A stretch of DNA of 64,000 nt from Hallella seregens ATCC 51272 (GCF_000518545.1 NZ_JADU01000015.1:1-64000), one strand, 5' to 3'. Numbered from the stretch's first letter, positions 15,793-24,315 are shown. A program made the numbers and translations. The notes: generated by a model not told the origin, from the letters alone.

Positions 15793-17099
15793 AGATATTC
15801 AGTGAACAGTTGGTCGACGAGGCTTGCGCACAGTCGCACGTGGCCGACCTCTCGCATGCCACCATCGGCGAGACGCTTCTGGTGGCCCAGTATCTGGAAC
15901 AAAAGACGGGCATTCCCTTTGTGCGCATGGACCAAGGGTCGCCGGGACTGCCCGCCAACCACTACGGCATAGAAGCCGAAAAGCGTGCACTCGACCGCGG
16001 GGTGGGCAGTCAATATCCGCCGGCCGCCGGGGTGAGAGAGCTGAAAGAGGCCGCCCATGAGTTTGTGAAAGCCTTTGTCAACGTGGACGTGAGCGCACGC
16101 AGCTGCGTGCCCACCACGGGCAGCGTGGCCGGGAGCTTCGGCGCTTTCATCGCCACCACCCAGCGCATTCCGGGCAAGGATAAGGTGCTGTTCATCGACC
16201 CGGGCTTCCCCATCCAGAAGTCGCAGCTCCGCGTGCTGGGCATCGAGTGGAAAGAGTTCGACATTTATCCCTACCGCGGCGAGAAGTTGAAAGCCAAGCT
16301 CGAAGACGAACTCAAAGACGGCGACGTGGCGGCCATCGTCTACTCCAATCCCAACAACCCGGCATGGATATGCCTGGAGGAGCCCGAGCTGCAAGTGATA
16401 GGCGAGCTGGCCACCAGATACGACGCTGTGGTGCTGGAGGATCTGGCCTACTTCTGCATGGATTACCGGCGCGACCTGGGCCATCCCTACCGGCCGCCCT
16501 ACGTGCCCACCGTGGCCCGATACACGGAAAACTACGTGCTGATGCTCTCGTCGAGCAAGATATTCAGCTACGCCGGTCAGCGCATGGCGCTGGTTTGCAT
16601 CAGCGACGCCCTGTTCGACAAGCACTATCCCGCCCTGCAGCAACGCTACCATGACGCGGGGGTGTTCGGCAGCACGTTCATCGCCGAGATACTCTACATG
16701 ATGACCAGCGGCTGCACCGCCTCCACGCAGTACGGCTATGCCGAGATGCTGCGACTGAGTTGCGAGGGCAAAATCAACTTCGTGGAAGACACGCGCGAGT
16801 ACGAACGGCGGGCCAACAAGATGAAGGAGATATTCTGTCGGCACGGCTTCCGCGTGGTCTATGACCGCGACGTGACACGCGAAGTGGGCGACGGCTTCTT
16901 CTTCACACTGGGCTATCCCGGACTCACGGGCGGTCAGCTGGCCAAGGAATTGATGTATTACGGCGTGAGTAGCATCTCTCTCGACACCACCGGCAGCCGT
17001 CAGGAGGGTGTGCGAGCCTGTACCAGCCGCATGCGCGACGAGCTCTATACTGTGCTCGACGACCGCATGCGCCAGTTCCACGACGACCATCAGCTGTAG
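15789..17099 (+). CDS. PLP-dependent class I/II aminotransferase
   Basis: 436 residues, fold-type I. The PLP lysine is in MLSSSKIFSYAGQRMAL, the Asn/Tyr binding motif in SNPNNPAW, and LEDLAYFCMD supplies the Asp. The C-terminal Arg is probably in GVRACTSR. Position inside the ior operon (4-nt overlap with iorB) suggests it turns aromatic amino acids into the aryl-pyruvates used by IorAB. Substrate preference is inferred from context only. Confidence 0.88.
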   Translation: MKIFSEQLVDEACAQSHVADLSHATIGETLLVAQYLEQKTGIPFVRMDQGSPGLPANHYGIEAEKRALDRGVGSQYPPAAGVRELKEAAHEFVKAFVNVDVSARSCVPTTGSVAGSFGAFIATTQRIPGKDKVLFIDPGFPIQKSQLRVLGIEWKEFDIYPYRGEKLKAKLEDELKDGDVAAIVYSNPNNPAWICLEEPELQVIGELATRYDAVVLEDLAYFCMDYRRDLGHPYRPPYVPTVARYTENYVLMLSSSKIFSYAGQRMALVCISDALFDKHYPALQQRYHDAGVFGSTFIAEILYMMTSGCTASTQYGYAEMLRLSCEGKINFVEDTREYERRANKMKEIFCRHGFRVVYDRDVTREVGDGFFFTLGYPGLTGGQLAKELMYYGVSSISLDTTGSRQEGVRACTSRMRDELYTVLDDRMRQFHDDHQL

Positions 17100-17126
17100 C
17101 CTACTACCTTAATTACCTATTATGTT

Positions 17127-18449
17127 ATGAACCATTCTCCCTACTTTAACCCCGAGCTGGAGACCATGCCGCGCCCGCAGATAGAGGCCTTGCAGCTGGA
17201 ACGTCTGCAAAAGACGGTGGCCCGCTGCATGCACTCCCCGTTCTACAAGCAGCGGTTTGCCGAGGCCGACCTCTCGCCCGACGACATCCGGACGCTCGAC
17301 GACCTGCGCCGCATTCCTTTCACCACCAAGCAGGATCTGCGCGATACCTACCCTTTCGGCATAGCTTCTGTGCCGCTGCGCGACTGCGTGCGCCTGCACT
17401 CGTCGAGCGGCACCACGGGCAACCCCACCGTGATACTCCACACCCAACGTGACCTGGACGAGTGGGCCAATGCCGTGGCCCGCTGCCTATGGATGGTGGG
17501 AGCGCGCCCCGACGACGTGTTCCAGAACACCTCGGGCTACGGCATGTTCACCGGCGGACTGGGATTCCAGTATGGAGCCGAGCGGCTGGGCATGCTCACC
17601 GTGCCCGCTGCAGCCGGCAATACCAAGCGGCAAATCAAGTTTATGACCGACTTTGGCACCACGGTGGTGCACGCCATACCCAGCTATGCCACCCGCATCT
17701 ACGAGGTGATGCAGCAGGAAGGCGTCGATCCCAGACGCGACACACGGCTCAAAATTCTGGCCATCGGCGCAGAACCCCACAGCGACGAGCAGCGCAAACG
17801 TATCGAAGAGATGCTGGGCGTGAAGGCCTACAACTCGTTCGGCATGTCGGAGATGTGCGGGCCGGGCGTGGCTTTCGAGTGTCGGGAGCAGAACGGCATG
17901 CACATTTGGGAGGACTATTACTTGGTGGAAATCGTAGATCCGGAGACCCTGGAGCCTGTGCCCGACGGCGAAGTGGGCGAGCTGGTGCTCACTACACTGA
18001 ACCGCGAGGCCATGCCGTTGCTGCGCTATCGCACGCGCGACCTCACGCGAATCATCCCCGGAACATGCCCCTGCGGCCGCTGCCATCGCCGCATCGACCG
18101 CATGAAAGGCCGGTCGGACGACATGATTGTGCTCAAGGGCGTGAACATTTTCCCCATCCAAATCGAGCAGGTTCTCATGCAATTCAGGGAGCTGGGCAGC
18201 AACTACCTCATTACGCTCGACACCGAAGAAAGCAACGATGCCATGACGGTGGAGGTGGAATTGGAGCAGGGTTTCACCGACGACTTTGCCGTGTTGCAGC
18301 AGCTTACACGCAACATTGCACATGCTTTGCATGACGAGATACTGCTCACGCCTCACGTCAAACTGCTTCCTGCCGGCACGTTGCCCACAAGCGACGGCAA
18401 GGCTGTGCGCGTGGTGGACCGCCGGGCATTCCTTGGCGACAGGCGGTAG
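17127..18449 (+). CDS. paaK: Phenylacetate-CoA ligase (aryl-acetate CoA ligase)
   Basis: 440 residues of the AMP-forming acyl-CoA synthetase superfamily, PaaK type. The P-loop motif HSSSGTTGNPTV is near residue 90 and the AMP-binding motif in KAYNSFGMSEMCGPG; the C-terminal domain begins about DRMKGRSDDMIVLKGVN. The CPCGRCHRR cysteines are typical of this family. In a fermentative setting next to iorAB it may release aryl acids from aryl-acetyl-CoA by running in reverse, or activate imported aryl acids. Direction cannot be told from sequence. Confidence 0.92.
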   Translation: MNHSPYFNPELETMPRPQIEALQLERLQKTVARCMHSPFYKQRFAEADLSPDDIRTLDDLRRIPFTTKQDLRDTYPFGIASVPLRDCVRLHSSSGTTGNPTVILHTQRDLDEWANAVARCLWMVGARPDDVFQNTSGYGMFTGGLGFQYGAERLGMLTVPAAAGNTKRQIKFMTDFGTTVVHAIPSYATRIYEVMQQEGVDPRRDTRLKILAIGAEPHSDEQRKRIEEMLGVKAYNSFGMSEMCGPGVAFECREQNGMHIWEDYYLVEIVDPETLEPVPDGEVGELVLTTLNREAMPLLRYRTRDLTRIIPGTCPCGRCHRRIDRMKGRSDDMIVLKGVNIFPIQIEQVLMQFRELGSNYLITLDTEESNDAMTVEVELEQGFTDDFAVLQQLTRNIAHALHDEILLTPHVKLLPAGTLPTSDGKAVRVVDRRAFLGDRR

Positions 18450-18484
18450 ACTCCGTTTTTCTTAACCCAACAACCCACAGACTC

Positions 18485-18913
18485 ATGGTAAACCAGATTT
18501 CAATCTTCATACAAAACAAGGCCGGCACGCTTGAAAAGGTGTTGCGCCTTTTCAAGCAATCACGGATACAGCTCATCACCACCACCGTGGCCGACACGCA
18601 GGACTTCGGTATCTGCCGTGTCATCTGCACGGAGCCGCAGCGCGCCTGCCTGGTGCTCAAGGAGGCTGGCATCACTGCTACGCTCACGCAGGTACAAGCA
18701 ATCAGCCTGGACAACACGCCGGGCATGGCCGCAGATGCACTGGAAATCTTTGCAGCCGACGAGATAGAGATAAACTATCTGTACTCTTTCCTGCTGAAAA
18801 ACCGGGGCGTACTCATCTTTAAGACCGATAACAAAGAGCGGGCCGACCGGATTATCGCAGAACACCGGCTCACAGCACTCGACGACAAAGACTTGCTGAA
18901 ACTGGCCGAATGA
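18485..18913 (+). CDS. Tandem ACT-domain protein
   Basis: 142 residues with two ACT-like halves (about 4-65, FIQNKAGTLEKVLRLFKQ; and 72-140, YLYSFLLKNRGVLIFKTDNKERA). ACT domains bind small ligands, often amino acids, and usually regulate enzymes. Between paaK and the thioesterase gene (4-nt overlap with the latter), it is a plausible aromatic-ligand sensor for the pathway. A stand-alone ACT gene after paaK is recalled as common in anaerobes. Confidence 0.88.
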   Translation: MVNQISIFIQNKAGTLEKVLRLFKQSRIQLITTTVADTQDFGICRVICTEPQRACLVLKEAGITATLTQVQAISLDNTPGMAADALEIFAADEIEINYLYSFLLKNRGVLIFKTDNKERADRIIAEHRLTALDDKDLLKLAE

Positions 18914-19317
18914 TGGACACCTTGACTTATTTCCAGAGCGACCGTTTTATCAATCACATTGACGCCCGGTTGGTGGAAGCCCATGAGGGATATGCCAAAG
19001 CCGTGATGACCGTGGCCGAACACCATCTCAACGGCTATGGAGTGTGTCAGGGCGGTGCCCTGTTCACCCTGGCCGACCTGGCCTTTGCCGCCGCCGTGAA
19101 CAGCCATGGCATCAGTACACTCACCACGAATGCCAGCATCACGTATGTGAAATCGGCCAGACTTGGCGATCGGCTCACGGCCGAAGGACACGAGGTGGTG
19201 AACCACCACAAGATGCCATTTGCCGAAGTTCGTGTGTACAATCAGCACCAGGAGTTGCTCGCTGTCTTCACGGCCAGCGGCTATCGAAAGGAGAAACACG
19301 GAGAAAGGAAAGGGTAG
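18910..19317 (+). CDS. PaaI-type hotdog thioesterase
   Basis: 135 residues with the hotdog signature NGYGVCQGGALFTLADLAFAAAVN, typical of PaaI/YdiI thioesterases. It would hydrolyse aryl-acetyl-CoA or clear stalled CoA thioesters of the pathway. Last gene of the six-gene unit. Its final codons and stop lie inside the bidirectional terminator at 19309-19338. Confidence 0.9.
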   Translation: MMDTLTYFQSDRFINHIDARLVEAHEGYAKAVMTVAEHHLNGYGVCQGGALFTLADLAFAAAVNSHGISTLTTNASITYVKSARLGDRLTAEGHEVVNHHKMPFAEVRVYNQHQELLAVFTASGYRKEKHGERKG

Positions 19318-19338
19318 ATTCCTGGGAATCTACCCTTT
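19309..19338. terminator. Bidirectional terminator containing two stop codons
   Basis: A perfect 14-bp stem (AAAGGGTAGATTCC with GGAATCTACCCTTT) and a 2-nt centre. The TAG of the thioesterase gene (19315-19317) and the TAG of the opposing gene (19330-19332) both lie in the stem, and both proteins end Lys-Gly. Confidence 0.85.
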
Positions 19339-19590
19339 CTTTTGCTTCCACCACACTTTCAGCCGCTTCACGCCCTCGACTCCAAGGATGGTGAGACCGG
19401 CATACTGGAAGCATTTGGCCAAGCCAAAGAGGATGAACCAAAGCACGCCTTTGGCTACGGCAGAGGTGACAAAGGCCAGCTGGGCAAAGGAGAGGATATA
19501 AAAAGGAATGCAGAGCAACAGCGTCATGACACCAGTACGAAAGGACAGCTTGCCGAGATTGCGCCGCGCGGCAACAAGAATAGTCTTCAT
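19330..19590 (-). CDS. Small membrane protein of unknown function
   Basis: About 86 residues from the chosen start (MKTILVAARRNLGKLSFRTG), with two hydrophobic segments (about 21-43 and 48-70) and a basic C-terminus (KRLKVWWKQKKG). A longer reading adds 23 residues but lacks a better start context. It lies 85 nt after the Rpn-like gene on the same strand. I do not recognise the family. Confidence 0.6.
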   Translation of the reverse strand: MKTILVAARRNLGKLSFRTGVMTLLLCIPFYILSFAQLAFVTSAVAKGVLWFILFGLAKCFQYAGLTILGVEGVKRLKVWWKQKKG

Positions 19591-19675
19591 AAAAAAGAGA
19601 AACTCAAATCCATAACATACAAAAAACAATTGCCGCCCCAAGGCTCTGATAGCCGCCATTGTCGCGACGAAAGCA

Positions 19676-20611
19676 TTACAACCGGGCTATCTCCTCTATG
19701 GAAAGCCCTGTTCCCTCGGCAATCTGTTCGGCTGGGAGCCCCATGGCCTTGAGCTTGCGAGCCGTTTCCGTCAAGGTTTTGGTTCGGCCTTCAGCCCGCC
19801 CTTCAGCGATTCCCTCGGCTCTACCCTCAGCGATTCCCTTGGCTCTACCCTCGGCGATTCCCTCGGCCCGGCCCTCTAATTTACCCTCTCCACGTGCCGT
19901 GGTGATATTGTCGCGCAGAATGACTACATTGTCCAAATGACGGTAATAAGCGCGGAGCTCCTCGCGTGTCATGTGATCCAGCTTGAGCTTCTGCCGGGCC
20001 TCGTCCAAGCCCGGAGCGTCGGCATCGTCGGGAATCTCGCCTGTATTGAGGAAATAAATCCACTGCTCCAGCGGCACGCGGCTCCAACGGCTGAAGTCGT
20101 TTACCTTGAGAATCCAGTACTCGGGATAGAGATCACTCACGGCATCGACGCTGAATTTCTGCTGTTGAAAGGGCGAGAGCCGCAACACTTCGTTGTCGTG
20201 AATGCCCCGAAACTCCGTCTTGCCGTGATAAACATAGTCGCTACCTTCGCCAAGTTTGAAGTAAACGATGTTGATGGCATATACTTTACGGATGTTTTCG
20301 TAGCCCTGTCCACGGTTAATATACTCGGTGACGAGCTTTGAAGTGCCGAAAAGCATACGCTGGAAATAGGCAAACTCGGTCTCGTTCTGTACCTCAATGA
20401 GGTAGAGTGCGCCGCTCTCATCCTCGGCAAGCACGTCCACACGGTTCTGCTTGTCGTCTTCATGCTCCTGGTTGCTCTCGCTCTCCAGCAGCTTTTGAAT
20501 CTTGATACGCTTGCCCAACAACGTGGTGATGAGTCCTTCGAGCACCCCATAGTTGGCCTTGTCGCGAAGCATACGCTTCATGGCCCAGTCGAATCTGATA
20601 TAGCTTGCCAT
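19676..20611 (-). CDS. Rpn/PD-(D/E)XK family nuclease with C-terminal repeats
   Basis: 311 residues. The N-terminal two thirds match the recombination-promoting nuclease/transposase-like PD-(D/E)XK family: FDWAMKRMLRDKANY, then RVDVLAEDESGALYLIEVQNE, which supplies the Asp and E-x-Q catalytic pattern. After about residue 225 comes an 8-residue repeat (GRAEGIAE-type, about four copies) encoded by 24-bp DNA repeats. The repeat number is likely variable and keeps the frame. Such proteins are implicated in DNA cleavage and recombination. Confidence 0.88.
   Translation of the reverse strand: MASYIRFDWAMKRMLRDKANYGVLEGLITTLLGKRIKIQKLLESESNQEHEDDKQNRVDVLAEDESGALYLIEVQNETEFAYFQRMLFGTSKLVTEYINRGQGYENIRKVYAINIVYFKLGEGSDYVYHGKTEFRGIHDNEVLRLSPFQQQKFSVDAVSDLYPEYWILKVNDFSRWSRVPLEQWIYFLNTGEIPDDADAPGLDEARQKLKLDHMTREELRAYYRHLDNVVILRDNITTARGEGKLEGRAEGIAEGRAKGIAEGRAEGIAEGRAEGRTKTLTETARKLKAMGLPAEQIAEGTGLSIEEIARL
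19787..19878. repeat. 24-bp in-frame tandem repeat in the Rpn-like gene
   Basis: Near-identical units begin at 19807, 19831 and 19855, with a partial unit upstream. They encode the GRAEGIAE repeat on the minus strand. Confidence 0.85.
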
Positions 20612-20636
20612 AATCTTCGGTCTTTATTCCTCGTGG

Positions 20637-20644
20637 CAAAAATA
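20637..20644 (-). promoter_or_regulatory. -7 box TATTTTTG for the Rpn-like gene
   Basis: TAnnTTTG match on the minus strand 26 nt upstream of the start codon. Confidence 0.55.
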
Positions 20645-20752
20645 CGGAAAAATACCCAACGTACCAAGGATTGACTGCTTTTCGGCATACGGAGAGCACG
20701 CTAAATTTGGTTAAAAAGCAAGAGTACACCAACTTTTTCGCCCACTTTTCAC

Positions 20753-20760
20753 TATCTTTG
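20753..20760 (+). promoter_or_regulatory. -7 box TATCTTTG for the nif3-like gene
   Basis: TAnnTTTG match 21 nt before the GTG start, giving a short leader. Confidence 0.65.
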
Positions 20761-20780
20761 CACCCTAAACGTACTTTAGC

Positions 20781-21602
20781 GTGAAAATAAAAGAAGTGGT
20801 GAACGCCCTTGAACGATTCGCGCCTCTGCCCCTGCAGGAAGACTATGATAATGCCGGTCTGCAGCTCGGATTAACAGAAGCGGAAGTCTCAGGGGCTTTA
20901 TTGTGTCTGGATGTAACCGAGCAAACGGTAGATGAGGCCGTGGCCTTGGGCTGCAATCTCATTGTGTCGCACCATCCTTTGATATTCCACAAACTGCGTC
21001 GCATCACGGGCGAGGACTACGTGCAGCGCACCGTGATGAAAGCCATAGAGCATCATGTGGCCATCGTATCCATGCACACCAACATGGACAGTGCCCGCGG
21101 CGGGGTGAATTACAGGATTGCACAGAAGCTGGGACTCGGCGATCTGCACTTCTTCGGACGGCAACAATCGGTGCCCATACCGGGTGCGGACGGACAGGAG
21201 TCTTCCGAAACGGTGGCTGGAGGAGAAGGCGTTATCGGCCGGTTGGCGGAGCCCATGGCAGCTGATGACTTTATCCTGATGCTGAAGCGGACATTTGATG
21301 TAGAATGTGTTTCGGCCAACCAGTTGCTGCGCCGCAGCATCGAACGGGTGGCCCTGTGCGGCGGAGCGGGTTCTTTCCTGCTGCCCCAGGCCATTGCTGC
21401 CGGGGCCGACGCCTTTGTTACAGGTGAGATGCACTATCACGAATACTTCGGACATGAGCAGGAAGTGCAGATTGCCGTCATTGGACACTACCAGAGCGAG
21501 CAGTTCACCAACGAGGTGTTCCGCGACGTTATTACCGCGGCCTGTCCGGGTGTAACGTGCCACCTGACGCGGACGAACACCAATCCGATTATCTATCTGT
21601 AA
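20781..21602 (+). CDS. Nif3/DUF34 dinuclear metal-centre protein
   Basis: 273 residues starting at GTG. Metal-ligand motifs are visible: VSHHPLIFHKLRRI, MHTNMDSARGGVNY and, near the C-terminus, GHYQSEQF. The family forms hexamers with a two-metal site; its reaction is not settled. An insert around 125-150 (GADGQESSETVAGGEG) is Gly/Ser-rich. It is followed 26 nt later by the zinc-ribbon coiled-coil gene, a pairing typical of Bacteroidetes. Confidence 0.92.
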   Translation: MKIKEVVNALERFAPLPLQEDYDNAGLQLGLTEAEVSGALLCLDVTEQTVDEAVALGCNLIVSHHPLIFHKLRRITGEDYVQRTVMKAIEHHVAIVSMHTNMDSARGGVNYRIAQKLGLGDLHFFGRQQSVPIPGADGQESSETVAGGEGVIGRLAEPMAADDFILMLKRTFDVECVSANQLLRRSIERVALCGGAGSFLLPQAIAAGADAFVTGEMHYHEYFGHEQEVQIAVIGHYQSEQFTNEVFRDVITAACPGVTCHLTRTNTNPIIYL

Positions 21603-21628
21603 CATTTTAAATCACATACCCACACATT

Positions 21629-22471
21629 ATGACGAAGAAAGAACCCACAGAGCTGTCGGTCGAAGAGAAGCTGAACGCACTCTACCAGCTGCAAACCACG
21701 CTGTCGGCCATCGACGAGAAGCGTGCCCTGCGCGGCGAACTGCCCTTGGAAGTACAGGACTTGGAAGATGAAATTGCCGGCCTGAACACAAGACAGAGCA
21801 AAATTGAGAACGACATTGCCGACTTTCAGCAGGCCATTGCCCAGAAACGCAACGAGATTGAAACTGCCCAACAGAGCGTGGAGCGCTACAAATCGCAGCT
21901 CGACGAGGTGCGCAACAACCGCGAATACGACACGCTAAGCAAGGAGATTGAGTTTCAGAGTCTGGAGATTGAACTCTGCAACAAGAAGATCAAGGAGGCT
22001 ACTGCCAAGGTGGCCGAACGGCAGGAGGACCTGGCTCAAACCCAAGCTACCATTGCCGATCGTCAGCAGGACTTGGACCACAAGCGCAACGAACTGGCCG
22101 AAATCATGCAGGAAACGCGCGAGGAAGAGGAGAAACTGAAAGAACGCGCCAAGGAACTGGAACTGAAAATCGAACCGCGTCTGCTCACGAGCTTCAAGCG
22201 CATACGCAAGGGTGCCCGCAACGGACTGGGCATTGTGTACGTGCAACGCGATGCCTGTGGCGGCTGTTTCAACAAGATTCCGCCCCAGCGTCAGCTCGAT
22301 ATCAAGATGCACAAGAAGATTATTGTGTGTGAATATTGTGGTCGTATCCTTATTGACCCGGAACTGGCCGGTGTCAAGACAGAGGCTGCCGTGGAGGAAA
22401 AGCCCAAGCGCAAGCGTACCACACGCCGCACCAAAAAGGCAGAAGACGAGGAAACCACCGAAGAGGCATAA
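21629..22471 (+). CDS. Zinc-ribbon coiled-coil protein (zf-RING_7/DUF164)
   Basis: 280 residues. A long coiled coil (about 15-180) is followed by a C4 zinc ribbon (CGGC about 211-214 and CEYC about 234-237) and a basic Lys/Arg/Thr tail rich in charged residues. The family often neighbours nif3-like genes, as here. It is probably a nucleic-acid-associated protein; the exact role is unknown. Confidence 0.9.
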   Translation: MTKKEPTELSVEEKLNALYQLQTTLSAIDEKRALRGELPLEVQDLEDEIAGLNTRQSKIENDIADFQQAIAQKRNEIETAQQSVERYKSQLDEVRNNREYDTLSKEIEFQSLEIELCNKKIKEATAKVAERQEDLAQTQATIADRQQDLDHKRNELAEIMQETREEEEKLKERAKELELKIEPRLLTSFKRIRKGARNGLGIVYVQRDACGGCFNKIPPQRQLDIKMHKKIIVCEYCGRILIDPELAGVKTEAAVEEKPKRKRTTRRTKKAEDEETTEEA

Positions 22472-22502
22472 GCCTCGCCAAGCAGTTTTACCACATCAAT
22501 CA

Positions 22503-22544
22503 TTGAAGCCCCATCACGGCCAACAGGCTGTGGCGGGGCTTCAA
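22503..22544. terminator. Hairpin between convergent genes
   Basis: Outer stem TTGAAGCCCC/GGGGCTTCAA (10 bp) and inner stem CACgGCC/GGCtGTG. It sits between the zinc-ribbon gene and the DnaJ-type gene and probably terminates either transcript, though T-runs are weak. Confidence 0.6.
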
Positions 22545-22580
22545 CGTATAAGAAAAAGGAAAAAGAAAGGGCACCTGAAA

Positions 22581-23405
22581 CTACATGCCACGGGCTTTCC
22601 ACACCGTTTCCTTGGCAGCATTGATTTCCTGAAACTTCCGTTCGGCAGCCAGCCGCACGTCCTCGCCCAAGGAAGCCACCTTGTCGGGATGGTTCTGCAG
22701 GGCCAACCGCCGGTAGGCAGCCTTTACCTCAGCGTCCGTTGCCGTGGGAGCCACGCCCAAAACCTTATAGGCAGCGTCAAGATTGGAACCTCCATCATGC
22801 AGGTTGAGCATGGAGTCTACGTCGCTATCGGTCAGTCCCAAATACTGGGCACACTCGCGCAGGGCATTCACTTCCTCGCTGACCACCACGCCGTCAGCTT
22901 GGGCAATCATCACCAGAAAGTTGAGCAACTGCAGCCGCTGCTCGTAGGTCATGAGCTGGCGTAGCTGCTGGCAGCTGCTGAGCACAGCCGAACGATATTC
23001 GGCGTGGCCGAGCATCTTCTGCTGTTCAAAGAGTTTGCGCATCACCTGCTCCCCCTCGGCCACAGCTGTTTCGCCGAAATTGGTGCGCAGCCACTGGCGC
23101 ACAAGATTCATCTCTGAATGCATCACGCGCCCATCTATACGAATGATATAGGAAGCCAGCACGAGGAGAGAGAAACGAAACGTGTTGCGCACGCCCTCAG
23201 TAGTATCGTATCTGCCGGTGCCGAATCCCTGCTGCGAGAAGCCGCTGCGGTGTCCACGCTGGGAGTCGCCGGTGTATTTGTCATCGGCTGTGTCGGTGTC
23301 CGAGTCGAAGAGGGCGCCCAGCGCGAAGCCGGCCAATGCGCCCAAGGGACTGCCCGTAGTGATAAAACCAAAGAAACCTCCTATCCATTTGCCTAATTTT
23401 GCCAT
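22581..23405 (-). CDS. TerB/DjlA-like protein with C-terminal J domain
   Basis: About 274 residues. A Gly/Ala-rich N-terminal hydrophobic stretch (GFFGFITTGSPLGALAGFALG) may associate with the membrane. A TerB-like helical domain follows (about 75-190), then a J domain with the HPD motif (LQNHPDKVASLG). This order is that of DjlA-type co-chaperones. The start at 23405 places the -7 box 28 nt upstream; a longer reading reaches into it. Confidence 0.88.
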   Translation of the reverse strand: MAKLGKWIGGFFGFITTGSPLGALAGFALGALFDSDTDTADDKYTGDSQRGHRSGFSQQGFGTGRYDTTEGVRNTFRFSLLVLASYIIRIDGRVMHSEMNLVRQWLRTNFGETAVAEGEQVMRKLFEQQKMLGHAEYRSAVLSSCQQLRQLMTYEQRLQLLNFLVMIAQADGVVVSEEVNALRECAQYLGLTDSDVDSMLNLHDGGSNLDAAYKVLGVAPTATDAEVKAAYRRLALQNHPDKVASLGEDVRLAAERKFQEINAAKETVWKARGM

Positions 23406-23432
23406 ATCTTTCAGTCTTGTTCTAAACGGCAG

Positions 23433-23440
23433 CAAAGGTA
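23433..23440 (-). promoter_or_regulatory. -7 box TACCTTTG for the DjlA-like gene
   Basis: TAnnTTTG match on the minus strand 28 nt upstream of the start. Confidence 0.6.
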
Positions 23441-23493
23441 GCGTTTTTCTGTTAAAAAACTGGCTATAGGTCAGCGTTTTGGCAAAAATTCAC

Positions 23494-23501
23494 TAACTTT
23501 G
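23494..23501 (+). promoter_or_regulatory. -7 box TAACTTTG for the small gene at 23534
   Basis: TAnnTTTG match 33 nt before the start codon. Confidence 0.6.
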
Positions 23502-23533
23502 CAACACGAATACCAACAAAACAAGCAACCATT

Positions 23534-23743
23534 ATGAATATAGCAATTGCTTTCATAGCTTTCCTCGTTGTAGCCGTGGCCCTTTGGGGTATAGGCGAGT
23601 TGAACTACAAGGGCTTCCACTATAAGGAGGACAAGCCTCATCACCCGGATCCTACAGCTCATCAGGACGGTGATTACAAGGAGCTGAACATCCGAGACAT
23701 CATGCGTGACAACAGCACCAAGGGTTTCGATGCCGTAGGCTGA
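23534..23743 (+). CDS. Small membrane-anchored protein of unknown function
   Basis: 69 residues: one N-terminal hydrophobic helix (about 2-22, IAIAFIAFLVVAVALWGIG) and a polar His/Asp-rich tail (HPDPTAHQDGDYKEL). It has its own promoter and a hairpin downstream, so it is probably a real gene. I do not recognise the family. Confidence 0.65.
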   Translation: MNIAIAFIAFLVVAVALWGIGELNYKGFHYKEDKPHHPDPTAHQDGDYKELNIRDIMRDNSTKGFDAVG

Positions 23744-23801
23744 CCCTCCCGTGTCCGTGCGCCCGCAGGACGTATTGCGGCTCTTTCCACCCACACAGCA
23801 C

Positions 23802-23841
23802 AAATCCCGCATGCAACCATACATGGTTTCATGCGGGATTT
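23802..23841. terminator. Long perfect hairpin between convergent genes
   Basis: AAATCCCGCATG (23802-23813) pairs with CATGCGGGATTT (23830-23841), with inner AACCAT/ATGGTT. It lies between the small gene at 23534 and the convergent HSDR_N-type gene. Confidence 0.7.
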
Positions 23842-23865
23842 GGCGTTTGGAGAGCGTTCAAAACG

Positions 23866-24315
23866 TCAGATTTCTTCATATCTCGGAATGTGATCCATAA
23901 ATAAATATTTTTTATTTGGATAATCCATTCGGCAGCAATGGTGCTGCAAGCCATTGGAGATGATGAGATAGTCTACGTGGAGCAGCAGGTTGTAAGCAGA
24001 GACTTGGTCGAACACTTTCTGCGTGAGCTGGACGGTTGGAGCCTTGTATTCAATTATCATGCGCGGCTTCAGGCGGCGATCATAAAGCACACTGTCGGCC
24101 CGCAACTGCTTCTGCCCCACTTGCAGACTCACCTCATTGGCCAACAATGTGGCTGGATAACCCAAGTGTTCGATGAGGTAATGCACGAAGCTTTGACGCA
24201 CCCACTCCTCTGGAGTCAAGGCTACATAGCGCCGACGCAACACGTCGAGAATGCGCGGATGCTCCCGCGAGCCCTGCAATTTTATGTCGAAGAGGGGTAG
24301 GTTTAATGGAATCAT
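23866..24315 (-). CDS. Stand-alone HSDR_N-type protein
   Basis: About 149 residues resembling the N-terminal nuclease-fold domain of type I restriction R subunits. It has RRRYVALTPEEWVRQSFVHYLI, and RADSVLYDRRLKPRMIIEYKA gives the Asp and E-x-K of a PD-(D/E)XK site. No helicase domain, specificity or methylase subunit is near, so it is not a working restriction system. Its role is unknown; small HSDR_N proteins next to holA are recalled in Bacteroidetes. It is divergent from holA. Confidence 0.8.
   Translation of the reverse strand: MIPLNLPLFDIKLQGSREHPRILDVLRRRYVALTPEEWVRQSFVHYLIEHLGYPATLLANEVSLQVGQKQLRADSVLYDRRLKPRMIIEYKAPTVQLTQKVFDQVSAYNLLLHVDYLIISNGLQHHCCRMDYPNKKYLFMDHIPRYEEI

Noticed and set aside
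19676..20611. Insertion sequence
   Set aside because: The Rpn-like gene is sometimes called a transposase, but no terminal inverted repeats or target duplications were seen.
23866..24315. Type I restriction-modification system
   Set aside because: Only an HSDR_N-like domain is present; no helicase, methylase or specificity gene is in the region.
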